Source: JADJPO01 sp963724535 (GTDB taxonomy: Bacteria > Actinomycetota > Actinomycetes > Actinomycetales > Kineosporiaceae). Taken from it: a stretch of DNA of 64,000 nt. Below, piece after piece: positions 28,540-36,084 of the stretch. How positions within the stretch are numbered: the stretch's first letter is position 1; each line of letters starts with the position of its first letter. Below the pieces are notes generated by a model. It did no database searches. It was not told where the DNA came from and worked only from the letters and a program-made list of their open reading frames with translations. The DNA lies in contig CAVRVD010000023.1 in the NCBI GenBank assembly GCA_963724535.1, positions 1 to 64,000 of the forward strand. Reading direction: 5' to 3'. A program made the translations under genes and the position numbers.

Positions 28540-29149
28540 GGGAGCGCTCCTTTCCGTCCAGAGCCGCGACGACCTGACCGCCGTTGAGAACCGTCACGGT
28601 GTCGGCGAGCCGTTCATAGAACTCCAGGCTGTGCCCGGTCAGGAGTACCGTCTTCTCGCCTCTGAGCTCGATGAGGTCCTGGGACAACCTGTCCATCGCC
28701 TCGCGGTCAAGTCCGTTCGTCGGCTCGTCTAGGACCAGCACCGGGGCAGGGTCGTTCAGAGCGATGTGCAGAGCCAGCCGCATCCGCTCGCCGTGCGAGT
28801 ACCCGGCAACCCTCCTGGACAGGAGGGTCTCGTCGACATAGCGCCGCGAGCCGTCCAGAGACGACGGCGCCAGGACGCGGAGGTTCTGCCTGCCGGATAG
28901 CTGTGGATGGAAGGGGGCGGTGTCGAAGACAGGGCAGACGACTCGCTGCTCGGGCCGGAATCGCTGCCCGTTCCAGGTCACTGCGCCCCGGTGATCGACC
29001 AGCCCCAAGATGCACTTGACGAGGGTCGTCTTCCCGGCCCCGTTGGGCCCCATCACAACATGCATGCGGCCGGCGGCGAAGGCGGCGTCGATGCCGTGAA
29101 GGACGTCGCGACGACCATAGCGCTTGGCGATCTTCTCTAGGACAAGCAT
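28496..29149 (-). CDS. ABC transporter ATPase
   Basis: ATPase of 217 residues. Walker A is GPNGAGKTTLVK (about 34-45), the Q-loop region is near CPVFDTAPFHPQ, the signature is YSHGERMRLALHIAL (usual LSGGQ written as YSHGE), Walker B is VLVLDEPTNGLD, and the switch His is in LLTGHSLEFYE. It pairs with the permease that overlaps its 3' end. GGGAGAG lies just before the ATG. The altered signature (SHGE) is also seen in some exporters of bacteriocin-immunity type. The first gene of the unit is 63 nt upstream, with a strong hairpin in between. Confidence 0.92.
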   Translation of the reverse strand: MLVLEKIAKRYGRRDVLHGIDAAFAAGRMHVVMGPNGAGKTTLVKCILGLVDHRGAVTWNGQRFRPEQRVVCPVFDTAPFHPQLSGRQNLRVLAPSSLDGSRRYVDETLLSRRVAGYSHGERMRLALHIALNDPAPVLVLDEPTNGLDREAMDRLSQDLIELRGEKTVLLTGHSLEFYERLADTVTVLNGGQVVAALDGKERSLVEYYETYVHRSDV

Positions 29150-29165
29150 TCTCTCTCCCGGCGAC

Positions 29166-29195
29166 GTGGGGTGCCCGGCTCACCGGGCACCCCAC
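29166..29195 (-). terminator. Attenuator-like hairpin between the secreted-protein and ATPase genes
   Basis: GTGGGGTGCCCGG pairs perfectly with CCGGGCACCCCAC (13 bp) across a 4-nt loop. It lies 17 nt after the stop of the secreted-protein gene and just before the ATPase ribosome binding site. There is no T-run, so it may be a partial terminator or a 3' stabiliser that keeps expression of the first gene above that of the transporter genes. Confidence 0.75.
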
Positions 29196-29212
29196 CAGCG
29201 ATCTCGGACGGG

Positions 29213-29746
29213 TCAGTCGGACCAGGCAGACCAGGCGCCGTTGTAGTACACCGACAGCCGATGGACGAAGTCACTGGTGTAGACCGTGACGTCGCCCCAC
29301 GGGGTGACGATGCCCGCACCGATGGTGTTGAGCGCTCGGAACCGGTCGTTCGTCGCTGTGTCGTAGTACTTGCTGATCCCGCGGTTGCGCGCCACGTTCG
29401 GGAACACGGAGCCGGCCTGCTGGTAGGGGCTGGTCCAGGTCACCCGCGACCAGTCGTAGCCGAAGTCGACGTTGTCCCGGGTCCACATCAGCCAGCTGCC
29501 GCGGTAGTAGGTCGCCCGCCGCGATCCGGTGGCGAGGGCCACCTTGCCGGTCGGCTTCTTCACCGCCAGTGAGGACACGTCCGCGCCGGACTCGAACGAC
29601 GAGATGGCCGCACGCTGGTCGGCAGAGATTCCTGCCACCTGGCTCAGGTTGTCGGTTGGGATCTCCTCGGCGCTGGCCATCTGAGCCGGCGCGGCGAGTG
29701 TCGCGGTCAGGCCGAGGACTACTGCTGCAATCGTGCGCTTTCGCAT
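29213..29746 (-). CDS. Secreted protein of unknown function linked to an ABC exporter
   Basis: Protein of 177 residues with a clear signal peptide (basic MRKR, hydrophobic core, cut probably after QMASA at about 26). The mature part has an acidic segment (residues about 27-60), then a C-terminal domain very rich in Trp and Tyr (RGSWLMWTRDNVDFGYDW, TWTSPYQQAG, ISKYYDTATND, IVTPWGDVTVYTSDF, SVYYNGAWSAW) and no Cys. It is probably a beta-rich domain. AAGGAG lies 7 nt before the ATG. I do not recognise the family; the aromatic ending recalls lactococcin-972-type bacteriocins but the rest does not match. The following ABC ATPase and permease could export it or give immunity against it. Confidence 0.8.
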   Translation of the reverse strand: MRKRTIAAVVLGLTATLAAPAQMASAEEIPTDNLSQVAGISADQRAAISSFESGADVSSLAVKKPTGKVALATGSRRATYYRGSWLMWTRDNVDFGYDWSRVTWTSPYQQAGSVFPNVARNRGISKYYDTATNDRFRALNTIGAGIVTPWGDVTVYTSDFVHRLSVYYNGAWSAWSD

Positions 29747-30020
29747 CGAAGGGCTCCTTCACTACAAGGTTCCTAGACTCCGGGACACCCCGGATACCTC
29801 ATCCTTCGTATCCCGGACGGCAACGCGGAAGGTCGACGGGACGTCAGGAACCGGCCAGGCGTGTTCTGGACACCGAACCGGTGTCCCCCGGGTCACCGGC
29901 GGCAGTGCCTGTCTGCCACTGAACCTGATGGCCCGCATCGCCCAGATCCGTCGCCCGGCTGGCCGAGCGGGCCGCCACTGCCCGCGAGCAGGCCCTCGGT
30001 TGTCGTGCGATGGACGACGC

Positions 30021-30947
30021 TCAGGCGATCCCGACCGGACCCTCCGGCTCCTCTGCCCGGCGCATGTCGGCGTGGGCCCGGGCGAGCAGCCGGACCTGGT
30101 GCACTCCGAACTCCAGCCCGCACGGGTGGTTGCGCCGGGCCGCGCCGTCCTGCCCGACCAGGGTGGCCATCTCGTCGACGGCGGCGGCGAACGCCAGGTC
30201 AGCCCGGCTCTCCCGCGGCGGCTTGCGGGATATGCCCGCCCGGCCCCACACCATGAACTCGCTGGACTCCCCCACCCCGCAGGTGAACTGGGACACGGTG
30301 GCGGTGCTGGTGACCCCGCCGTCGTGCCGGGCGACGAGGTGGACGACGTCGCCGGCCCCCGCGGTGGCCGTCAGCTCATGCACCGGTCCGAGCGCCGCGG
30401 TGAACGTGGAGATGATGTGCGGTCCCAGGTCCCAGAACGCCCCGTGCTGGCGACGCCACACCGATGCCCCGAACGGAGTGGTCTCCAGGGCCCCGATCCA
30501 GTGGCCGAGCCCGCCGGACCATCCCGGCGTGGCGGCCACCTCGTCGAACCAGGCCCGGGCCGTGGGCATGAACCGGTCGGTGAGGAAGACCAGGGCCGCG
30601 ACGTCCGCGGCAGTGACCGCCTCGAGAAGCGCCTCGGCGGCGGGCACGTCGAGCGCGATCGGCTTGTCCAGGAGCAGGTGCTTACCGGCCTGCGCCGCGC
30701 GCAGCGCCAGCCTGCCCTGCGCGGTCGGGGCGACCGAGAACGCCACGGCGTCCACGTCGTCCAGCAGGGCCTGGTAGTCCTCGTAGGGTCGCAACCCCAC
30801 CTCGTCAGCCGCGGCCGCCGTGCGTTGAGCGTCGCGACCCCACAGCCCGACGGGCTCGACTCGGGCGGCAGCCTTCAGGCCCGGCCCGGTCGCGATCCGC
30901 ACCCACGGTCCGGTGCCGACCAGTCCCATGCGCAGTCGTGTCGTCAT
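30021..30947 (-). CDS. Gfo/Idh/MocA-family oxidoreductase
   Basis: NAD(P)-dependent oxidoreductase of 308 residues. The N-terminal Rossmann domain starts RMGLVGTGPWVRIATGPGL, with AVAFSVAPTAQGRLALRAAQAGKHLLLDKPIALD (about 68-100) carrying the conserved EKP-type lysine motif as DKP. The C-terminal domain has GAFWDLGPHIISTF, in which the D-x-x-x-H catalytic residues are kept. The substrate is probably a sugar or polyol, but cannot be told. Start is ATG 30947 or GTG 30950, with AAGGGTGG upstream. A DinB-type gene precedes it by 15 nt in the same direction. Confidence 0.9.
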   Translation of the reverse strand: MTTRLRMGLVGTGPWVRIATGPGLKAAARVEPVGLWGRDAQRTAAAADEVGLRPYEDYQALLDDVDAVAFSVAPTAQGRLALRAAQAGKHLLLDKPIALDVPAAEALLEAVTAADVAALVFLTDRFMPTARAWFDEVAATPGWSGGLGHWIGALETTPFGASVWRRQHGAFWDLGPHIISTFTAALGPVHELTATAGAGDVVHLVARHDGGVTSTATVSQFTCGVGESSEFMVWGRAGISRKPPRESRADLAFAAAVDEMATLVGQDGAARRNHPCGLEFGVHQVRLLARAHADMRRAEEPEGPVGIA

Positions 30948-30962
30948 CACGCCACCCTTCCC

Positions 30963-31508
30963 TCAGCCGATCGCCGGGTGCCCTACGTCATGCAGGTGGT
31001 GCAGGACGTCGTGCAGGCAGTACCGGCCAAGTGACTCGACCGTGAACACCGCGCCGTTGCTGCGCCGCCCAGTGCGTAGCCAGCCGCCGTCCGGCACGGT
31101 GTCGAAGGTGTCCGCGATCGCCTCACCGGCGTCGGTGAGCTGGCCGTGAACGGTGACCGGGTTCTGCTCGTGGTAGCGCTGGGCGACGGCGGTCGCGTCC
31201 TGGTCCCAGTTGTCGAAGAGCGGGTCCGGCTCGGTGAGCATCAGCCGCAGCCGTTCGTCGAAGAGCCGGTACACGTCGCGGACGTGGCAGGCGTACTCCA
31301 GCGGGGACCAGATCTGCGGCGCCGGGCGGACGGCAACGTCGACGCGCTGCAGTACCTGCTGCCAGTCGCGCACCGACCGTCGGATGGCCACTGCCAGATC
31401 GCCCACGGCGTAGTCCGCGACGTCCACTCCGCACTCGGGGCAGCGCCGTTCCAGGACCCACGTCCAGTCCTTGTCGTCCGGCGGGATGTCCCGCGCCGAG
31501 GGGCTCAT
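30963..31508 (-). CDS. DinB-like four-helix-bundle protein
   Basis: Protein of 181 residues of the DinB/mycothiol-dependent maleylpyruvate-isomerase-like fold. The first metal His is in WSPLEYACHVRDVYRLFDERLRLML (about 70-92), and the other ligands are in HDVLHHLHDVGHP near the C-terminus (about 164-176). The N-terminus has RRCPECGVD, a Cys pair that could be a partial zinc knuckle. Actinobacterial members are thiol-dependent transferases or hydrolases acting with mycothiol; the substrate is unknown. It lies 15 nt before the Gfo/Idh gene and is probably co-transcribed with it. Confidence 0.82.
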   Translation of the reverse strand: MSPSARDIPPDDKDWTWVLERRCPECGVDVADYAVGDLAVAIRRSVRDWQQVLQRVDVAVRPAPQIWSPLEYACHVRDVYRLFDERLRLMLTEPDPLFDNWDQDATAVAQRYHEQNPVTVHGQLTDAGEAIADTFDTVPDGGWLRTGRRSNGAVFTVESLGRYCLHDVLHHLHDVGHPAIG

Positions 31509-31821
31509 CCGCGCAGCCTACGGCGGCACCTCGGCACGCCGACAGACCCGGACCGGCTCAGCGGCATCCCCCCACCGCGAGGTGCTGCCCCGGACCTGGC
31601 CGGGGCCCACCCAGGAGAACGAGGTCTTGACCGGTCGTGAACAGCCCGGCAGCCCGTCGACCAGCAACAGGTTCGGCCCGGGTCAGGAACCTCTCCTGCG
31701 CCTGGTCAGCGCCAGCGCGATTTCACCATCGAGCATCTCCCTATCCGTGGGCAACTGACGATCCAGTGGGGTTGGGCTCCAGTAGAACGCAGACCTGTAG
31801 CGCACAGGGTGAACATGAACG
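31509..31821. other. Intergenic, no credible gene
   Basis: About 310 bp after the DinB start. Short open frames on the plus strand carry no recognisable domain. On the minus strand a 17-codon frame near 31690-31745 (ATG preceded by AGGGAG, ending RRRRGS) is too short to judge. Base composition drops visibly to the right of here. Confidence 0.4.
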
Positions 31822-31861
31822 GCGGGGTCGGACCGGTACTGTCGCTTGGTCCGACCCCGCC
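31821..31861 (-). terminator. Strong hairpin downstream of the 84-residue gene
   Basis: GGCGGGGTCGGACC pairs perfectly with GGTCCGACCCCGCC (14 bp) across a 13-nt loop. It lies about 90 nt past the stop of the minus-strand two-gene unit, after a tandem repeat, and is the probable end of that transcript. Confidence 0.7.
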
Positions 31862-31878
31862 TGGCTGCACCGAATGCG

Positions 31879-31947
31879 GTGCTAAAGGGCGGTGCTAAAG
31901 GGCAGGTGCTTAAGGGCAGTGCTAAAGGGAGGTGCTAAAGGGCAGTG
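31879..31947. repeat. Tandem repeat of a GTGCTAAAGGGC motif
   Basis: Five copies of GTGCTAAAGGG or GTGCTTAAGGG occur at 13-15 nt spacing, with a sixth partial copy at the end. The array is AT-richer than its surroundings and lies between the stop of the 84-residue gene (31951) and the hairpin at 31821-31861, that is, in the 3' untranslated region of that unit. Confidence 0.9.
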
Positions 31948-31950
31948 CAG

Positions 31951-32205
31951 CTAGCTAATGACGACATCGATCCCTCGACCCATCTCCGAGGCCAGTACTC
32001 GACTCAGCACTTCCTCCAAGACATCCGGTTCATGACCGAGACCGCGGAGCAGAACGATCAGACCATCGGGGGGAATGGTCAGGTAGGCCTGCTCGACCGG
32101 AAGTCCATGCTCCTCGCGCATGATTGCCGCAGCCATCCGCTCGAGCTCGCTCTGGCTGAACCCTCCTGGGTCGGAGGATCGAAGCCAGAGCCGGATGGCT
32201 ATCAC
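31951..32205 (-). CDS. Small protein of 84 residues, coupled to a secreted peptide gene
   Basis: The gene starts with GTG at 32205, directly after the TAG stop of the peptide gene upstream, and ends with TAG at 31951. The product starts with a hydrophobic strand (IAIRLWLRS), has a helical middle (SQSELERMAAAIMREEHGLPVEQAY), a short strand (LTIPPDGLIVLLRGL) and a second helix (EPDVLEEVLSRVLASEMG), ending in IDVVIS. No Cys, no signal peptide and no known family. The lack of its own ribosome binding site means translation must depend on the upstream peptide gene. Codon use is less GC-biased than in neighbouring genes, suggesting transfer. It could act on, or protect from, the peptide. Confidence 0.65.
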   Translation of the reverse strand: MIAIRLWLRSSDPGGFSQSELERMAAAIMREEHGLPVEQAYLTIPPDGLIVLLRGLGHEPDVLEEVLSRVLASEMGRGIDVVIS

Positions 32206-32352
32206 CTATGGCCAAATGAAGCCGGCGGGCTTCATCGTGGCCTGCCCCCCTGACACAGAGGCTGCGTTCGCACCCGCGGGGCAGGGGCCGACAACAAGCA
32301 GGGCGGCCATAACGCTCAGCGCGGCAGCGCGAACCAGGCGACTCGATCTCAT
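32206..32352 (-). CDS. Small secreted peptide precursor, 48 residues
   Basis: ATG 32352 to TAG 32206. The product begins MRSSRLVRAAA and continues with a hydrophobic core (VMAALLVVGP) ending CPAGANA, a good signal peptide with a likely cut at about residue 30. This leaves a mature peptide of about 18 residues that ends MKPAGFIWP. The Cys at residue 24 is in the signal part; a lipobox reading (VVGPC) is possible but less likely because the position before Cys is Pro. CGGAG lies 6 nt before the ATG. The next gene starts on the base after the stop. The length and layout fit a signalling peptide or small bacteriocin precursor, but no family is recognised. Confidence 0.65.
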   Translation of the reverse strand: MRSSRLVRAAALSVMAALLVVGPCPAGANAASVSGGQATMKPAGFIWP

Positions 32353-32617
32353 GACTACTCCGATTCATAGTGGATGAACATGCACACTTGGTCGAGGGCG
32401 ATCACGGATAGCGCGGTAACTGATCCACGGTCCTAGAATGTCCGTGATGCGGGATCCGACTCAAGGCACTCCTGCGTCCGGTGTGCGCCAGGCCGTGACA
32501 TGACATCGGCAGAGCGGAACTGCGATGCTCGGCGACCTGGTCAGCCGACGTCGTTGCGAGCGAGCCACTCGCGGACGTCGCTGTCGAACCTAGGCGGCGG
32601 CTCTGGGTGCCCTTGAC
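32353..32617. other. Upstream region of the peptide gene, no gene seen
   Basis: 265 bp between the peptide gene and coxD, noticeably AT-richer than its surroundings. On the minus strand CACTATGAAT at about 32366-32375 could hold a -10. An open frame ending DVREWLARNDVG at 32541 overlaps coxD in another frame and is not supported. Confidence 0.4.
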
Positions 32618-33544
32618 TCAGCCCGCCAGCAACCGGTCCAGCCGGGTGCGCACCCGCTCGGCGTCCTCGCGGTACTTGCAGATCGCGCCGAGCGTGGCCG
32701 CGGTGGTCTCCAGGTCCAGCTCGCGCCGTCCGAGCTCGATCAGGCATCGGGCCCAGTCCAGGCTCTCGGCCACCCCTGGTGGCTTGAGCAGGTCGGCCTC
32801 GGCCGGTCCGGCGGCCCCGTCGCGCAACCGCTGGACGACGGTGGCCACCTGCGTGGCCAGCGCCTGCGGGACCTGCGGCAGGCGGCGCCGGATGATCTCG
32901 ATCTCCCGGGCCAGCCCCGGGTGCTCGACCCAGTGGTAGAGGCAGCGTCGCTTCAGCGCGTCGTGCACCTCGCGGGTCCGGTTCGAGGTGAGGACGACGA
33001 GGGGCGGGTGCTCGGCCTCGATCCGGCCGAGCTCGGGGATGGTCACCGCGTTGGTGGACAGCACCTCGAGCAGGAACGCCTCGAACTCGTCGTCGGCCCG
33101 GTCGATCTCGTCGACCAGTAGCACGGCGTTGGGGCTGCGCAGTGCCCGCAGGATCGGCCGGGCAAGCAGGAACCGCTCGGTGTACAGCGAGTGCTCGACC
33201 TCCTCGACGTCCAGGCCGTCTCCGCCGACCGCAGCCGCACGGGTCGCCTCGACCGCGCGCAGGTGCAACACCTGGCGTGGGAAGTCCCAGTCGTACAGTG
33301 CCTGGCTCGCGTCGATGCCCTCGTAGCACTGAAGCCGGACCAGCTCGGCGTCCAAAGACTCGGCGAGCGCCTCGGCCAACGCCGTCTTGCCGGTGCCCGG
33401 CTCGCCCTCGAGCATCAGCGGACGGCGCATGGTCAGCGCCAGCCAGGCCACCGTGGCCAGCCCCTCGTCGGCCAGGTAGCCGGTGGTGTCGAGGGCCCGG
33501 GCCAGGTCAGCGGGCGATCCGGGTCGGGCCTGGGCAACACTCAT
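32618..33544 (-). CDS. coxD: CoxD-like MoxR-family AAA+ ATPase
   Basis: AAA+ ATPase of 308 residues. Walker A is EGEPGTGKTALAEALA (about 46-61), Walker B LLVDEIDRADDEFEAFLLEVL (about 143), sensor 1 is in VVLTSNRTREVHDALKRRC, and the arginine-finger and lid regions follow. RLQCYEGIDASQALYDWDF is typical of the CoxD branch. MoxR ATPases act as chaperones with VWA partners; CoxD with CoxE helps assemble the active site of CO dehydrogenase. It is the first cox gene in the direction of transcription, but an accessory block separates it from coxE. It diverges from an aldose-epimerase gene. Confidence 0.92.
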   Translation of the reverse strand: MSVAQARPGSPADLARALDTTGYLADEGLATVAWLALTMRRPLMLEGEPGTGKTALAEALAESLDAELVRLQCYEGIDASQALYDWDFPRQVLHLRAVEATRAAAVGGDGLDVEEVEHSLYTERFLLARPILRALRSPNAVLLVDEIDRADDEFEAFLLEVLSTNAVTIPELGRIEAEHPPLVVLTSNRTREVHDALKRRCLYHWVEHPGLAREIEIIRRRLPQVPQALATQVATVVQRLRDGAAGPAEADLLKPPGVAESLDWARCLIELGRRELDLETTAATLGAICKYREDAERVRTRLDRLLAG

Positions 33545-33765
33545 GAGCCCAGCATGACCGATGCCGCTCCACCTGCACCCCTACCCCACTCGATCTCCCC
33601 GGCCTCCGGACCTGGGAGGTGGCCCAAGACCCTCCACCTTCGCCGGAAGCGGCCCACGTTCACCCGGGAGGACCCGATCCGCGCCGGGAGCAGCGACGAC
33701 GACGGGCGACAGTGCACTCACGGATCGCCAGGACGTCGGACCGCACCGAGGTCCACCCTGGTGGC

Positions 33766-34578
33766 ATGAGGCCCGAAACGGAGCTAGAGCTGGCAGCAGG
33801 CGAGGCGAGACTGCGGGTCAGCCCCGACAACGGCGGTCGTTGGTCGTCACTGCGGGTGGGCGGGCTGGAGCTGCTCGGCCGCGGTGTCGACGCTCTGGTC
33901 GGTTGGGGCTGCTATCCGATGGCCCCCTACGCCGGGCGGATCCGCCGCGGCCGCCTGGACTGGGCCGGACGGCGCCACCAGCTCCCGATCGACATGCCAC
34001 CGCACGCCATCCACGGGGTCACCCTGGACCGGCTCTGGACCGTCGTCGAGCACGAGTCGGCCCGGGCCGTTCTGCGCTGCGACTTCGACACCCGCTGGCC
34101 GTGGCGCGGCCACGTGGTGCAGACCCTCGACCTGGCCGCCGGGGGCCTCGCCGCGCGCCTGGAGGTGCACGCCGACAACGAGCCGATGCCGGCCTGGACC
34201 GGGTTCCACCCGTGGTTCGCGCGGCACCTTGGCCGCGGCGCCCCGGCCCGGATCGAGATCGCCGCGGCGGGGATCCTGCCCCGGGACACCGACGGCATGC
34301 CCCGGCCGGAGCCGGTGCCGGTCCCGTCTCCGCCGTGGGACGACGTCTTCGTGGACGTCGCCTGGCCCGCAGCCGTGCTCTGGGACGGCGCTGTGCGGCT
34401 GGAGATCAGTGCCGACACCCCGTTCGCGGTGGTCTTCGACGAGCGCCCCGGCGCGGTCTGCGTGGAGCCGCAGACCGCACCGCCGAACGCCGCCGAGCTG
34501 GGCCTGGCCAACGTGGTCGAACCGGGTGACCCCTTGGTGCTGAACACGGTCCTGCGCTGGGAGCTGGGCGGTGCCTGA
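33766..34578 (+). CDS. Aldose 1-epimerase family protein
   Basis: Enzyme of 270 residues of the galactose-mutarotase fold. It has GCYPMAPYAGRIRRGRLDW (sugar-binding Arg), PPHAIHGVTLDRLW with the general acid His, ADNEPMPAWTGFHPWFAR with the second His, and the catalytic Glu in VCVEPQTAPPNA. This pattern is the actinobacterial aldose-epimerase type. It should interconvert alpha and beta anomers of an aldose. ATG 33766 is chosen from the start of the conserved fold; the ribosome binding site is weak (GGTGGC). Xylulokinase and a beta-glucosidase lie within 5 kb, so a role in sugar use is plausible. Confidence 0.88.
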   Translation: MRPETELELAAGEARLRVSPDNGGRWSSLRVGGLELLGRGVDALVGWGCYPMAPYAGRIRRGRLDWAGRRHQLPIDMPPHAIHGVTLDRLWTVVEHESARAVLRCDFDTRWPWRGHVVQTLDLAAGGLAARLEVHADNEPMPAWTGFHPWFARHLGRGAPARIEIAAAGILPRDTDGMPRPEPVPVPSPPWDDVFVDVAWPAAVLWDGAVRLEISADTPFAVVFDERPGAVCVEPQTAPPNAAELGLANVVEPGDPLVLNTVLRWELGGA

Positions 34579-34603
34579 GCGGTGCATGAGCTTGGGTGAG
34601 AGC

Positions 34604-35902
34604 TCACGGGGTGGTCAGGCGGAACGGGTCGACGTCGGACTCGGCAAGCAGCCGCTCGCCGTCCCGACGGCCCTGCTCGATCATGGCGTCGATGAAGTCG
34701 GGATCGAACAGCAGGTAGCTGAGCAGCTCGCCGTGGGTGGAATGGGTGCCGCCGATCAGCCGGTCGAGCAGGGCGACGTCCGGGTTGCGTAGCGCCTCCA
34801 CCCCGCGCATCGCGTGCAGCGCCGCCTCGGCCAGCGCCGGGATGGTGTTGTTGTGCTCCGGGCCGGCGAACAGGTAGGGCACCTGGCGGTAGTCCGGGCG
34901 CTCGGCGCCCGAGGCCAGCAGCTTGTTCACCCGGTCCAAGGCCCGCACGTCCTCGATCATCCGGTCCACCAGCGTCGCCGTGAGCACCGTGGCGAACGCA
35001 CCGAACAGGTCCAGCGGACGCGGGTCGAGCGGGCTGATCTTCGGCGGCTGCTGCAGCGGATGCGTGGCGACCACGACCAGCCGGTCCGCGCCCAGCTCCA
35101 GGGCCGGCTTGACCGGTGCGTTGAGGCGCACGCCGCCGTCCAGGTACCAGTCTCCGGACCCACCCTCGGCGTCGGACAGCCGCACCGGCGGGAAGGCGAC
35201 CGGGATCGCCGACGAGGCCATGATGTGCTCGGCGGTCAGCCGGGTCGGTAGGTAGGCCACCCGTCGCGCGGCGTCCTCGGACGGCACCCGTGAGGGTGAC
35301 CCGGTCTCGACGAACACCTCGCTGCGATGCCGCCCGGTCGCCGTCGCGATCATCGCGACAGCGTCCACCACGCCGGTGTCGATGTTGCGGTGCAGCCGCG
35401 GCCAGTGCTCGAAGCGAGACAGGGTGCGCCGCAACGGGGACGGGTCCAACAGCGAGGTGACCGGGTGGTCGCCGATGCCCGCCACCCGGGTCAGGTAGCG
35501 CAGCCCCAGCCCCGGCATGGTCAGCACCAGCGGCCGGAACACCCCGGCCCGGGCGGCCCGCCGCCACACCTCACACGCCTGGCGTGCGGCGTCCTCGGCG
35601 TCCTCCAGGTGCAGCATCGAGGCGACCAGGACGGCATTGATCGCCCCCGCGCTCGTACCCACCAACAACCGGGGGGTCCGACCACGCTCTCGAAGCCACG
35701 GCACCAGGACCGCCAGGACCCCGATCTCGTAGGCACCGCGGGCCCCGGCACCGGCGATCACCAGGGCGACGTTCTCCCCCGGGGGCTGCTCCGTGGCTGA
35801 CGTCCGCCTCGTGGTGCGCTGCCCGCTGCGTCGCCGTTGGGCGGCCGAGCGAGGTGGCGGTCCGGACGAACCGTCGGGGGGCTCGGTGCGCGCTGCCGCC
35901 AT
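34604..35902 (-). CDS. Patatin-like phospholipase
   Basis: Protein of 432 residues. After a basic, Arg-rich N-terminus (about 40 residues) comes the patatin domain: ALVIAGAGARGAYEIGVL (oxyanion glycine loop), LVGTSAGAINAVL with the nucleophile Ser in G-T-S-A-G, and YLDGGVRLNAPV with the catalytic Asp of the dyad. It should hydrolyse acyl esters of lipids and is probably cytoplasmic or membrane-associated, since no signal peptide is present. GGGAGGA lies a few nucleotides before the ATG. It is convergent with the aldose epimerase gene (25-nt gap) and divergent from xylulokinase. Confidence 0.92.
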   Translation of the reverse strand: MAAARTEPPDGSSGPPPRSAAQRRRSGQRTTRRTSATEQPPGENVALVIAGAGARGAYEIGVLAVLVPWLRERGRTPRLLVGTSAGAINAVLVASMLHLEDAEDAARQACEVWRRAARAGVFRPLVLTMPGLGLRYLTRVAGIGDHPVTSLLDPSPLRRTLSRFEHWPRLHRNIDTGVVDAVAMIATATGRHRSEVFVETGSPSRVPSEDAARRVAYLPTRLTAEHIMASSAIPVAFPPVRLSDAEGGSGDWYLDGGVRLNAPVKPALELGADRLVVVATHPLQQPPKISPLDPRPLDLFGAFATVLTATLVDRMIEDVRALDRVNKLLASGAERPDYRQVPYLFAGPEHNNTIPALAEAALHAMRGVEALRNPDVALLDRLIGGTHSTHGELLSYLLFDPDFIDAMIEQGRRDGERLLAESDVDPFRLTTP

Positions 35903-36084
35903 TGACTGTCCTCCCCGGTCCTGTCCCGCCCGGTCCTGTCCTCACGCGGCGAGAGAGCCAACGCTACCGGCCGGACACGGTGGCCAGCACAATGGCGGGC
36001 AGCACAATGGACAAGCCGGCCGGCCGGCCGAAACCGTCGCCGACCGGCGGCTGGGACCTCAGACCGCCCGAAAGGTGACCCCCG

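Noticed and set aside
29213..29746. Lactococcin-972 family bacteriocin
   Set aside because: Signal peptide, ABC linkage and aromatic C-terminus are suggestive, but the protein is almost twice as long and the conserved family pattern is not found. Kept as unknown.
32541..32617. C-terminus of an extra minus-strand gene (ending DVREWLARNDVG)
   Set aside because: The frame lies almost wholly within coxD in another frame and has no start, ribosome binding site or recognisable domain.
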